Shown piece by piece: positions 7,828-15,491 of a stretch of 60,837 nucleotides of DNA. Location: positions 1-60,837 of the forward strand of contig DXMU01000029.1 in the NCBI GenBank assembly GCA_019414025.1, given 5' to 3'. Position numbers and translations under genes: made by a program. How positions within the stretch are numbered: the stretch's first letter is position 1; every line of letters begins with the position of its first letter. The stretch comes from Collinsella sp. (lineage in GTDB: Bacteria > Actinomycetota > Coriobacteriia > Coriobacteriales > Coriobacteriaceae). The notes under the pieces were generated by a model. That model had not been told where the DNA came from. It did not search any database and saw only the letters and a program-made list of their open reading frames with translations.

Positions 7828-8622
7828 ATGACCGAAACCGCTGCCGCTCTCGTCGAGACACGCGACACCAAGCTCGAGATCATCATGGGCCGCGAGGCAC
7901 TCGATAAGCTCGCCGATGCTACGGTGTTGGTGCTCGGCTGCGGAGGCGTGGGCTCCAACTGCTGCGAGGCACTCGCCCGCGGCGGCATTGGTCATTTCGT
8001 CATTCTGGACAAGGACATCGTCGCGCCCAGCAATATCAATCGCCAGGCTATCGCCTTTCACAGCACCATCGGCAAGCGCAAGGTCGATGTTATGGAAGCC
8101 ATGATCCACGACATCAATCCCACCGCCACCGTTATCAAACGCACCGAATACCTGCTGAGCGACAACATCGACGAGTTCTTCGCGAGCGTTTTGGAGCAGA
8201 CGGACGGCAAGCTCGACTACGTCGTCGACGCCATCGACACCATCTCGGCCAAGCTCACCATTGCCAAATATGCTCAGGACCACGACATTCGTTTGGTTAG
8301 CTCCATGGGCGGGGCCAACAAGCTCCATCCCGAGTGCCTCCGCTTTGCCGACATTTTCGATACGGTACGCGACCCCATGAGCCGCATCATGCGCAAAGAA
8401 TGTAAGAAGCGCGGAATCAAGAGTCTGCACGTGCTGTTTAGCTGCGAGGAATCGGTTAAGACCCAACCCCGCGACCCGTCCAACATCCACGAGCGTACCG
8501 AGTTGGGTACCGCTAGTTTTATGCCGCCCATCATGGGTCAGATGATTGCCGGCGAGGTTATCCGCCAGATCAGTGGACGCGGCACCGAGCGTGTGCGCGC
8601 CGACGGCCAACGCCTGGACTAG
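7828..8622 (+). CDS. tcdA: tRNA threonylcarbamoyladenosine dehydratase (TcdA/CsdL, ThiF fold)
   Basis: 264 residues. A ThiF/E1-like Rossmann domain begins with VLVLGCGGVGSNCCEALAR. The segments NINRQAIAFHSTIGKRKVDV and DYVVDAIDT, then SSMGGANKLHPECLRFADIF with DPMSRIMRKECKKRGI, follow the order found in TcdA. The enzyme uses ATP to cyclise t6A37 of ANN-decoding tRNAs to ct6A. The start at ATG 7828 has CGGAG eight bases before it; the in-frame ATG at 7822 is too close to that site. It is followed 14 bases later by the TatD-like gene, so the two form an operon. Confidence 0.88.
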   Translation: MTETAAALVETRDTKLEIIMGREALDKLADATVLVLGCGGVGSNCCEALARGGIGHFVILDKDIVAPSNINRQAIAFHSTIGKRKVDVMEAMIHDINPTATVIKRTEYLLSDNIDEFFASVLEQTDGKLDYVVDAIDTISAKLTIAKYAQDHDIRLVSSMGGANKLHPECLRFADIFDTVRDPMSRIMRKECKKRGIKSLHVLFSCEESVKTQPRDPSNIHERTELGTASFMPPIMGQMIAGEVIRQISGRGTERVRADGQRLD

Positions 8623-8636
8623 CAGGATGTCCTGCG

Positions 8637-9419
8637 ATGGAACCGCAATTCTTTGACACGCATTGTCATCTTGATTTGATGCTCGGCCCCGATGCTGCAG
8701 CCAGTGAGTCGGCGGCGTCGGGTCTGGGGCTCTTTGACTGCGGGGTCGACCCACGCGACTTTTCGGCCGCAAACGAGCGTGCCCGTCGCCTACCAGGCAT
8801 CATCGCTGGCGTTGGGCTCCACCCCTGGTGGCTCGCCGACGGCCGCTGCGATCCTGCCGAAGTCGATCTGCTTTGCGAAGTTGCTGCCCAAGAGCGCTAC
8901 ATCGGCGAGGTGGGACTCGACTTTTCCGCACGCTTTGCCGGAAGTGAGCCGCTACAAATACAGGCATTTGACCGGCTCTGCGATACACTCGTGCAGCATC
9001 CTCTTACCGGGCGCGTGATATCAATTCACGCCGTTCGTTCGGCAGGAGCCGTACTGGACGTCCTCGAATCGCATGGACTACTCATCCCAAACCCCGACTC
9101 CCCCGTTATCATCTTCCACTGGTTTAGCGGCACTTCGGACGAACTCGTCCGCGCGCGTGATGCGGACTGTTATTTTTCCGTCAACCAGCGCATGCTCGCC
9201 ACCAAACGTGGACGCGAATACGCCCGACAGATTCCACTCGACCGTCTACTGCTCGAGACCGATGCGCCAGCCGAGCCAAACACAGAAACAAGCGCACAGT
9301 CGCTCATCAGATCGCTCACAAGGACCTCGATGCGCATTGCCTCACTCAAAAACTGTGACGCTAAGCACATTGAGTCGGCAGTTTTAGCAAATGCGCGCTC
9401 TGTATTTGACCTTCGCTAA
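8637..9419 (+). CDS. TatD-family metal-dependent hydrolase
   Basis: 260 residues, the usual TatD length. Metal-ligand motifs appear in order: FDTHCHLD at the N-terminus, GVGLHPWW, IGEVGLD (Glu ligand), ISIHAV, IIFHWFSG and LLETDAP near residue 205. TatD proteins are phosphohydrolases with 3'-5' exonuclease activity reported for some. This copy has HW rather than the common HCF at the fourth motif, so substrate preference may differ. Second gene of the tcdA unit. Confidence 0.88.
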   Translation: MEPQFFDTHCHLDLMLGPDAAASESAASGLGLFDCGVDPRDFSAANERARRLPGIIAGVGLHPWWLADGRCDPAEVDLLCEVAAQERYIGEVGLDFSARFAGSEPLQIQAFDRLCDTLVQHPLTGRVISIHAVRSAGAVLDVLESHGLLIPNPDSPVIIFHWFSGTSDELVRARDADCYFSVNQRMLATKRGREYARQIPLDRLLLETDAPAEPNTETSAQSLIRSLTRTSMRIASLKNCDAKHIESAVLANARSVFDLR

Positions 9420-9425
9420 CCCCTG

Positions 9426-9653
9426 TGGGCAAAAAATGTCAAATATGAGTACTGTTGCAAATCCAGTAACATTATTTTACGGCAAAATAGTGCCTTGATA
9501 ATGTACAGCCATCCATTATCAAGGCACTTTAAGGTGGTTAAAGTCATTTTTAGCAGGTTTTAATCGCTCGCAGACACCCAACTAGGCCCTCAAAAGCTTA
9601 ATTTCGCTGTTACTAAATTAGTGACAGTACTCATATTTAGCATTTTTTGTCCA
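9426..9653. repeat. 228-bp MITE-like palindromic element
   Basis: Terminal inverted repeats of 30 bp (9426-9455 and 9624-9653, three mismatches) continue imperfectly for another ~15 bp. The core holds a perfect 15-bp hairpin (9489-9503 with 9514-9528) around TACAGCCATC. It is AT-rich and has no coding frame. It lies between convergent tatD-like and kinase genes, so it may also terminate both. I see no clear target-site duplication. Confidence 0.65.
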
Positions 9654-9655
9654 TG

Positions 9656-9690
9656 GAGTCCCAGGGAGGCGACAATTCGACTCCCCGGGA
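9656..9690 (-). terminator. hairpin after the FrlD-like kinase gene
   Basis: A 12-bp arm pair AGTCCCAGGGAG/CTCCCCGGGACT with one mismatch, just past the stop codon at 9699 on the minus strand. No T run. Confidence 0.4.
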
Positions 9691-9698
9691 CTGCTCAC

Positions 9699-10562
9699 CT
9701 ATTCGGAAATCGGCACTCCATGGCCCCAGGAGCCTTCCATGCCGCACACGGTCGAGGCAAACCCGGCAGCAAAGTCGAGTGCACGCTCGATGGCCTCGGC
9801 ACCATCCTCGCCACGCTTGGCGGAATCGAGATAACACATCAGGAACGAAGCCAGGAACGAGTCGCCCGCACCCATGGTGTCCTTCAAATCCGTTACCGGT
9901 TTAGCCAGTTGGCGGTAATAACGATCGCCATCATAGGCAATGCAGCCCTCAGCGCCAGCCGTTGCCGATACGAAACGCGGACCTAGACCCCTCACCCATG
10001 CCAGACGCTCGCGAATCTCATCCTCGCTCGCGGCGTCTGCCGCGCTAAAGAATGCGAAGTCAACGTAGGGAGCAATCTGCTCGTAGTACTCGTCGGTCGA
10101 ATCGTCCGAGAAGTCAAACGAAACCGTGATGCCCGCGGCCTTCAACTTGGGAAGTTCGCGCTCGGTAAAGCAATAGTTGCCCGAGTGGACTACGTCGAAC
10201 TGCTTCATGTACGCAAGGTCAAAGCGATCGAGCACATAGCGAGTATCACCACGGATGCCACCCTCATTGGAGCCAAGGAAAACACGGTCGCCGTTAACGA
10301 CGGTCACGCGCGCAGCACCATTCTCACCGATGAGCTGCTTGCATTTGGCTAGTTCAACGTCCTCATCCTCAAGACTCGCAATCACGTGCTCGGCAGCAGC
10401 GTCATTACCAAAGATGCCCATATACGCGGAGCGCGCGGCTCCGCATTTCTTGGCATACACGGCAAAGTTCACCGCATTGCCACCCGGATACATCGTGCGA
10501 ATATGCTCGTAGCGGTCGACGACGTTGTCGCCAAACCCCAGTGCGCTCACGTTAAATGCCAT
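9699..10562 (-). CDS. PfkB-family sugar kinase, fructoselysine 6-kinase (FrlD)-like
   Basis: 287 residues. The PfkB fold is shown by the early GGNAVNFAVYAKKCG motif and the C-terminal DTMGAGDSFLASFL signature, whose Asp is the catalytic base. Overall similarity to FrlD extends to GIRGDTRYVLDRFDLAYMKQFDVVHSG and VSFDFSDDSTDEYYE. FrlD phosphorylates fructoselysine, an Amadori product, at C6. No FrlB deglycase is nearby, so the substrate could be another ketose derivative. Transcribed with the upstream HAD gene, 59 bases apart. Confidence 0.78.
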   Translation of the reverse strand: MAFNVSALGFGDNVVDRYEHIRTMYPGGNAVNFAVYAKKCGAARSAYMGIFGNDAAAEHVIASLEDEDVELAKCKQLIGENGAARVTVVNGDRVFLGSNEGGIRGDTRYVLDRFDLAYMKQFDVVHSGNYCFTERELPKLKAAGITVSFDFSDDSTDEYYEQIAPYVDFAFFSAADAASEDEIRERLAWVRGLGPRFVSATAGAEGCIAYDGDRYYRQLAKPVTDLKDTMGAGDSFLASFLMCYLDSAKRGEDGAEAIERALDFAAGFASTVCGMEGSWGHGVPISE

Positions 10563-10621
10563 AGCGCGCCCCTCTCTTATGCCAGCGGAACCACTGTTGT
10601 GACAACAATGCCGCCCAGAAT

Positions 10622-11281
10622 CTACGCGAGTTCCAGCAGGTCCGGCAGCTGGTCGATAATCTTGTCCGCGGCATCCTGGCTAAAGCCAAAGCGCTCCTCG
10701 CGCTTGGCAATGACCGTCAGGCCGGCTCGCTTACCCGCGGTAATGCCCGGAACGGAATCCTCAACGCAGCAGCAGCGATTCGCGGGCAGCCCCAGCAGGT
10801 CCAGCGCATGTAGGTAGATGTCGGGCTCGGGCTTGCTCTCCTTAAACTGCTCGCCGCTCACCACGTACTCAAAGGCATCCGACAGACCACATGCATCGAG
10901 TACTTCCTCGATGCTGTCCATGGGAGACGAACTCGCCAACGCCACGCGAACGCCGCGGCGCGGCAACTCTCGAATCGTATCCACAGCGCCCGGGTTAATC
11001 AAAGCCTGATAGTCGCGCGGACGCTTATGCGCCCACTCGTCCCAACGGGCCAACGCTTCCTCGCCAGTGAAGTGCCCTTTACCGGCGCGCTCAAACCAAT
11101 CGACCAGCATATGCAGGAAGAACTGATGCGAGGTACCGACCTGTCCATTCAACTCCTCTTGAGTCAGATTCAACCCAAGCTCCTTGGCAAACGCGGCAGT
11201 CTCGCCCAAGTAGTAATACTCGGTATCGACGATGACGCCATCCATGTCAAAGATAACGGCGTCGAACGGAAATGCGGACAC
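10622..11281 (-). CDS. HAD-superfamily phosphatase/phosphomutase (beta-PGM-like)
   Basis: 219 residues using GTG 11281, which follows AGGGAGGG; the frame is open further upstream but lacks a ribosome site. HAD motif I is FDMDGVIVDTE, motif II SSSP, motif III the Lys in FKESKPEPDIY, and motif IV EDSVPGITAGKRAG. The C1-type helical cap places it with beta-phosphoglucomutase and sugar-phosphate phosphatases. It directly precedes the FrlD-like kinase, suggesting sugar-phosphate metabolism. The exact substrate cannot be read from the sequence. Confidence 0.85.
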   Translation of the reverse strand: MSAFPFDAVIFDMDGVIVDTEYYYLGETAAFAKELGLNLTQEELNGQVGTSHQFFLHMLVDWFERAGKGHFTGEEALARWDEWAHKRPRDYQALINPGAVDTIRELPRRGVRVALASSSPMDSIEEVLDACGLSDAFEYVVSGEQFKESKPEPDIYLHALDLLGLPANRCCCVEDSVPGITAGKRAGLTVIAKREERFGFSQDAADKIIDQLPDLLELA

Positions 11282-11294
11282 GGCACCCTCCCTA

Positions 11295-11322
11295 ACAAAA
11301 GGGCGCCCGCAAGCGGACGCCC
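11295..11322 (-). terminator. terminator after the Cof-type HAD gene
   Basis: A 10-bp GC-rich stem (one G-U pair) with TTTTGT following on the minus strand. It separates the Cof gene from the next HAD gene. Confidence 0.7.
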
Positions 11323-11344
11323 GAACCATGCACTATCGGCGATT

Positions 11345-12187
11345 CTAACCCAGCAGCTTATCCAACGCCACCGCAATGCCATCTTCGTTGTTATTGGCGG
11401 TCACCATCTGGGCAACTGCCTTAACCTCATCGACGGCGTTGCCCATGGCAACACCGGTGCCGGCCCACTCAATCATGGACTTGTCGTTCTGGCCGTCGCC
11501 AAACGAGACGACCTCGCTGGCATCGATACCGAGCTTGGGCAGGGCACCCTCAAGCGCGCGGGCCTTGTCGATACCGGGCGCCGTGTACTCAAAGTACCAG
11601 TCGGCCGTAAACATGCCCGAAAGCGTCTGGGTAAAGGGCGCATACATCTCCTCGTAATGCGCCTGCAGGTAGGCCGGATCGCCCGCCGTCAGCAGCTTGT
11701 CCACGGGATAAGCGTCCACGACCTCATGCAGGCTCTCCACCTCGCGAATCTTAAGATCGCACGCGTCGCGCTCATACTTGACGATATTCTTCTGCGAGCC
11801 GTCAGGCAGCGTGATCATGCAATGGTACGAGTCCTCGACGTGCAAATCGCGACCGAGCGAAATCATAGGGATCACGTCAAAATTACGCAGGTGATCAATC
11901 AGGCGATGCAATTCGTCGGCAGGCATAGCCTGATCGAACAGCACCTCGTCGGTCTGGGCATCGACGACGTGTGCGCCGTTAAAGGCCACCAGCAGACCGT
12001 CATGGTTTTGAAGGTCGAGCTCTTGCGCCAAGGCGTGCAGCCCCCATGCGGGACGGCCCGAAGCCAAAATGAGCTTAATGCCCGACTCCTGCGCCGCGAG
12101 CAGCTTCTCGCGCGTACGCGGGCTAATCACTTTCTGATCGTTGGTGAGCGTACCGTCGATATCCATCGCGATGGCTTTGATTGCCAT
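11345..12187 (-). CDS. Cof-type HAD-IIB phosphatase
   Basis: 280 residues from ATG 12187 (GGGAGG upstream). Motif I is AMDIDGTLTND, motif II LASGRP, motif III a Lys in GIDKARAL and motif IV SFGDGQNDKSMIEWAG, with the large C2B cap between them. YidA/YwpJ-like enzymes of this group dephosphorylate sugar phosphates and small phosphorylated metabolites with broad specificity. It sits between deoC and the HAD-kinase pair, all on one strand, which suggests a scavenging cluster. Confidence 0.87.
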   Translation of the reverse strand: MAIKAIAMDIDGTLTNDQKVISPRTREKLLAAQESGIKLILASGRPAWGLHALAQELDLQNHDGLLVAFNGAHVVDAQTDEVLFDQAMPADELHRLIDHLRNFDVIPMISLGRDLHVEDSYHCMITLPDGSQKNIVKYERDACDLKIREVESLHEVVDAYPVDKLLTAGDPAYLQAHYEEMYAPFTQTLSGMFTADWYFEYTAPGIDKARALEGALPKLGIDASEVVSFGDGQNDKSMIEWAGTGVAMGNAVDEVKAVAQMVTANNNEDGIAVALDKLLG

Positions 12188-12336
12188 ATATGCCTCCCTG
12201 TCATTGAACAACCTTGTCTGAGCCATCATACAGAACACCCATCGCGACTCCGTTTACAACGGGCAAAAAGTCATATTGTCTCGAACATGAACAGCGTGTG
12301 GTCGTGAAGCTTTATCGCTCAGGTCAAATACGTCTG

Positions 12337-13011
12337 CTAGCGACGCTCATCCGTCGGTGCGCCCTCGACGATCGTGATGCCCGCCGATGCACCTAACGCG
12401 CTGGCGCCGGCCTCGATGAATGCGCAGGCCTCTTCGTAATTATGGATACCGCCCGCCGCCTTGATTGCCACGGCATCGCCGAGCACCTCGTGCATCAGCC
12501 GCACGTCCTCGAGCTTAGCACCGCCAAAGCTTCTGCCGGTCGATGTCTTAAGGAATCCCGGCTTGGCCTCCAGCGCGATCTCGCATACACGGCGCTTGGC
12601 GGCGTCGTCGCCGTCCAGCTTGCACATCTCGACGATTACCTTGTCAGTGATGCCATGCGCGCGACAAAAATCAGCAATGGTAGTCATCTCGCGCTCGATG
12701 GCATCAAAATCGCGGTTCTCGATCGACCTCTGATTCAAAACGTAGTCAATCTCGGTAAAGCCACACGCAGCGTATTCCTCAAACCTCGCAAGCTTCTCCT
12801 CGAGCGCCATAGTGCCCTGGGGAAAGTCGATAGCGCCGGCAAGGATGATGTCAGAGTCCTCGAGCATGGCGCGGCCCGTCTCGTACTCCTGCAGGTTCGC
12901 AAATACGCAGCGAAAGTTGTACTTTAACGCCTTCTCGACATATTGCTCAAACGTGTCCTCGGGGGCATCGATATAGTCGATGTATTTGTTGATGGGTTTG
13001 GCAAGCGTCAT
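12337..13011 (-). CDS. deoC: deoxyribose-phosphate aldolase
   Basis: 224 residues, as usual for DeoC. The Schiff-base lysine is in FLKTSTGRSFGGA and the second catalytic lysine in VAIKAAGGI; EIDYVLNQ matches the EIDxV(I/L)N motif. The enzyme splits 2-deoxyribose 5-phosphate into acetaldehyde and glyceraldehyde 3-phosphate, the last step of deoxynucleoside breakdown. GGAGG lies seven bases before ATG 13011. No phosphopentomutase or nucleoside phosphorylase is adjacent. Confidence 0.92.
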   Translation of the reverse strand: MTLAKPINKYIDYIDAPEDTFEQYVEKALKYNFRCVFANLQEYETGRAMLEDSDIILAGAIDFPQGTMALEEKLARFEEYAACGFTEIDYVLNQRSIENRDFDAIEREMTTIADFCRAHGITDKVIVEMCKLDGDDAAKRRVCEIALEAKPGFLKTSTGRSFGGAKLEDVRLMHEVLGDAVAIKAAGGIHNYEEACAFIEAGASALGASAGITIVEGAPTDERR

Positions 13012-13231
13012 GCTGGGCCTCCTTGTTCAGGACTGACAACCGATTCGTGGTTTCACGCGAAAAACCACGTTCAATGTACGCCCGGCATGCAAGGACAGCG
13101 TCCGCATTCCGACAAGTGGTATGAAATTAGCTTTAAACGTATATTTACAGACAGCGAATGGCACCGCACGCGGATGCCGACAGCAAGACATCCCCCTCCT
13201 CAATACACCCTCATGCCCCTTTACTGTTTGC
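13012..13231. other. spacer upstream of deoC, no gene seen
   Basis: Part of a 905-base non-coding stretch. It holds a small hairpin (CGTGGTTT/AAACCACG near 13050-13073) that would lie in the deoC leader. No convincing frame with a ribosome site is present. Confidence 0.4.
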
Positions 13232-13313
13232 GACCAGAAATGATGAGCTGCACAACGTCGTTAGCGGTCGAATTCGACCTCTGACGACGTCACGCGACCC
13301 ATCGTATCTGGCC
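13232..13313. repeat. 82-nt palindromic element D
   Basis: 30-nt arms (13232-13261 and 13284-13313) are complementary except for about nine positions, nearly all of which form G-U pairs in RNA. They enclose a perfect 14-base palindrome GGTCGAATTCGACC (13266-13279). Confidence 0.6.
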
Positions 13314-13322
13314 GACAACAGA

Positions 13323-13358
13323 AAAGGGGCCCGTATCCCAACGGATACGGGCCCCTTT
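13323..13358. terminator. bidirectional terminator, relative of the pgi terminator
   Basis: A 16-bp stem AAAGGGGCCCGTATCC and its complement around CAAC. Nearly the same hairpin follows pgi at 16864-16897. With the pgi fragment beside it, it looks like a duplicated pgi end. Confidence 0.7.
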
Positions 13359-13374
13359 CGGCCATGACCTATCT

Positions 13375-13421
13375 CAGCAGCAAAGACCACTTGCGGTGAG
13401 CGCGGTAGAACTCGATCGCAC
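13375..13421 (-). pseudogene. remnant of a pgi 3' end
   Basis: About 45 bases match the last codons of pgi at 16921-16967. On the minus strand both read IEFYRAHRK. In the remnant the stop codon has become TGG and nothing upstream is recognisable as pgi. With the terminator beside it, this is a decayed duplication of the end of pgi in the same orientation. Confidence 0.6.
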
Positions 13422-13508
13422 CATCTTATCCGAGCCGGGGCACGTTCGCATAGCGTGGCGCGTGACGGTTGCAAAACCACCCCATTTGAAACAAAGGCAA
13501 AAAAGTAC

Positions 13509-13537
13509 TTGCAAAGACGCGTTCCGACATATAAGTT
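13509..13537 (+). promoter_or_regulatory. stable-RNA-type promoter TTGCAA-17-TAAGTT
   Basis: TTGCAA at 13509-13514 and TAAGTT at 13532-13537 with a 17-base spacer, preceded by AAAAAAGTAC. The same upstream block AAAAAAGTnCTTGC with the same spacing precedes all three tRNA units in this window. No tRNA or rRNA follows, only a small hairpin (ACCGC/GCGGT at 13546-13559) with TTTT and then the ClpP/VirD4-like operon 360 bases on. Confidence 0.55.
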
Positions 13538-13797
13538 GATAAAAGACCGCCGTTGCGGTTTTAAGTAGATCGAGCATATGAAGTTTCAGTTTTTAGCGTG
13601 TAAGAGAAAGAAGATCGGCAAAGTACAGCCCCAAACGCAATGACAACTTAATGAGGTAACTGCCACATGTGAGGCACCCGGGGCATTGCTGTCTCGATTT
13701 TGAGCACGATGCCTTCCGCCTTGCATGGGCCGTTCCATCCCGCCCCTGCAGCAACTGCCTCACGGGCTCATTGAAAACCGCATAGCACCCCAACGTC

Positions 13798-13869
13798 AGC
13801 ACATCACCCACGGCAAGCACATCACCCACGGCAAGCACATCACTCACGACAAGCACATCACTCACGACA
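13798..13869 (+). repeat. 18-nt tandem repeat, four copies
   Basis: Two copies of AGCACATCACCCACGGCA are followed by two of AGCACATCACTCACGACA. The array ends 47 bases before ATG 13917 and is in its frame, where it would encode HITHGK/HITHDK. The preferred start lies after it, so it is probably a leader repeat. Confidence 0.85.
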
Positions 13870-13916
13870 ACCAACACATCAACAAACAGCACGAACATCA
13901 ACCGATTGGAGAAGCT

Positions 13917-14807
13917 ATGACAAACCACCACGCTGAAGACGGCGATAAGAAAAGCATTCTGGATGCCCGCATTGAGCGAGCATATGCAAACGAATATGAC
14001 GCCGCCTTTGCCGCCGCGACCATCAAGAACTACGCGTCGCTACCGCTCGCGACGATCTTGGCCGACCACCCTCAACTGCTGAAGCGCTGCACAAAGATCA
14101 TGGGCGACCCCGACATTCGCAAGCTGACAGACCCCTATGCCCCAAAACGCGACAACGATTCGTACGTTCTTACCGTAGGCTGCCTAGCCCATATGCTTAC
14201 GGCGCTTGACACGAAACTCAAGCTCGAATGGGAACCCGACGAGCGTCATGAACTCGAAAGCAAGCGGAACACCCTGCGCACCGCACTGTTCCTTCCGTTG
14301 GACGGCCTCAAGCGCTGCAACGTCGAGCTCAATACACAGGCGCGGCAAAAGCCCGGGACCACGGGGCAGAAAACTCCAAGACCCCATGCGGCCATCGTCG
14401 ACCGCAACCGATATAACCGCATGACCGCGCATTTTTCTGCCGAGGGAACAGCCATAAGGACGCTGATCGACCTGCTGTGCCTCCTGAGCATCAACGAGCT
14501 ATTTGAAGGCTATCTCGCCCTTGTTCCCGCGACGGCACCCAAGTCGGTAGCAAAGATCATCGAGACCTGCAGACGCCAGTTTGAGCGCCATCGCAATGGC
14601 AGCGAGATGAACACCAGCATCGCGCAGTACTACGCGGCTCATTACAAAAATGACGGATGTGCCCCTGTCGAGCATCAGCTGCGGCTCGCCTACACCACGC
14701 CCGCCGCAACGCTCTATCGCTTTGGAGCCCTTGGCGCTTGCGAGCCGCACGAACAGGCAGCCTGCCCCACAACCGAGCTCGATCTCAGGCTCGGACGAAC
14801 CCTGTAG
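13917..14807 (+). CDS. unknown helical protein, first gene of the ClpP/VirD4-like operon
   Basis: 296 residues from ATG 13917, preceded by TTGGAGAAG. The frame is open back to 13725 and would add a histidine-rich repeat, but no ribosome site supports an upstream start. The sequence is soluble and mostly helical, with no recognisable motif. A Pro/Gly-poor middle (SLPLATILADHPQLLKRCTK, then a charged segment) is followed by a helix at about residues 185-215. I do not recognise a family. It is 66 bases ahead of the ClpP-like gene on the same strand, so it is probably the operon's specific adaptor, substrate or regulator. That is inference from position only. Confidence 0.75.
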   Translation: MTNHHAEDGDKKSILDARIERAYANEYDAAFAAATIKNYASLPLATILADHPQLLKRCTKIMGDPDIRKLTDPYAPKRDNDSYVLTVGCLAHMLTALDTKLKLEWEPDERHELESKRNTLRTALFLPLDGLKRCNVELNTQARQKPGTTGQKTPRPHAAIVDRNRYNRMTAHFSAEGTAIRTLIDLLCLLSINELFEGYLALVPATAPKSVAKIIETCRRQFERHRNGSEMNTSIAQYYAAHYKNDGCAPVEHQLRLAYTTPAATLYRFGALGACEPHEQAACPTTELDLRLGRTL

Positions 14808-14873
14808 CCCGCCAGCCCCTCCGCGGGCAACAATCCTATTCCTCCACAACACAACCAACAGAAAGGAGTCCTC

Positions 14874-15491
14874 ATGGACACCAATCATTCCCCCATCATC
14901 AGCCCCCTCACCATGCGTGAATCCGCCCGAGGCATCACGCTCACCAGCATTTACGATGAGATGCTCGCCCGTCGCGAGCTCTCCGTCATGGGAAACATCG
15001 AAACCCCGATGGCCCACGACCTATGCCAGCAGATCCGCCTGCTCGATGCCACCGACCCCAGCCGCCCCATCACCATATTTGTCGCCAGCGCCGGCGGAAG
15101 CGTGCGATCGGGTCTTGCGATCTATGACGCCATGCGCCTTGCATCGTGCCCCATCCGCACCGTCTGCCTGGAATTCGCCGCGTCCATGGGCGCCGTGATC
15201 TTTATGGGCGGCGACGATCGCCGTATGGCGCCCCATGCAGAGCTCATGATTCACGACCCGCTGATCCCCCAGGGGGCAGGCGGCTCGGCACTTGCGCTGC
15301 AGGAAACCAGCCGGCGTCTCATGCGGACCCGCAAGACCCTCACGCAAATCCTCTCGGACCGCAGCGGCCTCACGCCCAAGCGCATCCAGTCCCTCACTGC
15401 AAAAGACACCTACCTTTCGGCCGAGCGCGCCGTCGAGCTCGGCTTTGCCCACGGAATCCTCTCGACCACCAAGGAGGTCGCCCATGTCTAA
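14874..15491 (+). CDS. ClpP-like serine protease
   Basis: 205 residues, the length of ClpP. Catalytic residues are all present: Ser104 in FAASMG, His127 in LMIHDP and Asp178 in AKDTYLSA, with the oxyanion Gly-Gly in SAGGSVRSG (74-75). Differences from housekeeping ClpP are large: EFAASMG in place of GMAASMG, MIHDP in place of MIHQP, and a longer N-terminus. It is thus a divergent paralogue. Start ATG 14874 follows AGAAAGGAG. Its last codons overlap the ATPase gene by 8 bases (ATGTCTAA). No ClpX, ClpA or ClpC unfoldase is adjacent; the linked ATPase is of the VirD4 type instead. Confidence 0.85.
   Translation: MDTNHSPIISPLTMRESARGITLTSIYDEMLARRELSVMGNIETPMAHDLCQQIRLLDATDPSRPITIFVASAGGSVRSGLAIYDAMRLASCPIRTVCLEFAASMGAVIFMGGDDRRMAPHAELMIHDPLIPQGAGGSALALQETSRRLMRTRKTLTQILSDRSGLTPKRIQSLTAKDTYLSAERAVELGFAHGILSTTKEVAHV

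Noticed and set aside
11027..12307. 426-codon open frame opposite the Cof-type HAD gene
   Set aside because: Covers two clear HAD genes on the other strand; no motif, no ribosome site.
13211..13480. 89-codon frame in the deoC upstream spacer
   Set aside because: It runs through the palindrome, the terminator and the pgi fragment; its repeated peptide comes from the palindrome.
13798..13869. CRISPR array
   Set aside because: Units are contiguous 18-mers without spacers, and no cas gene is present.
13725..13916. Upstream start of the unknown 296-residue protein
   Set aside because: The frame is open, but ATG 13725 lacks a ribosome site, while 13917 has GGAG at a proper distance.
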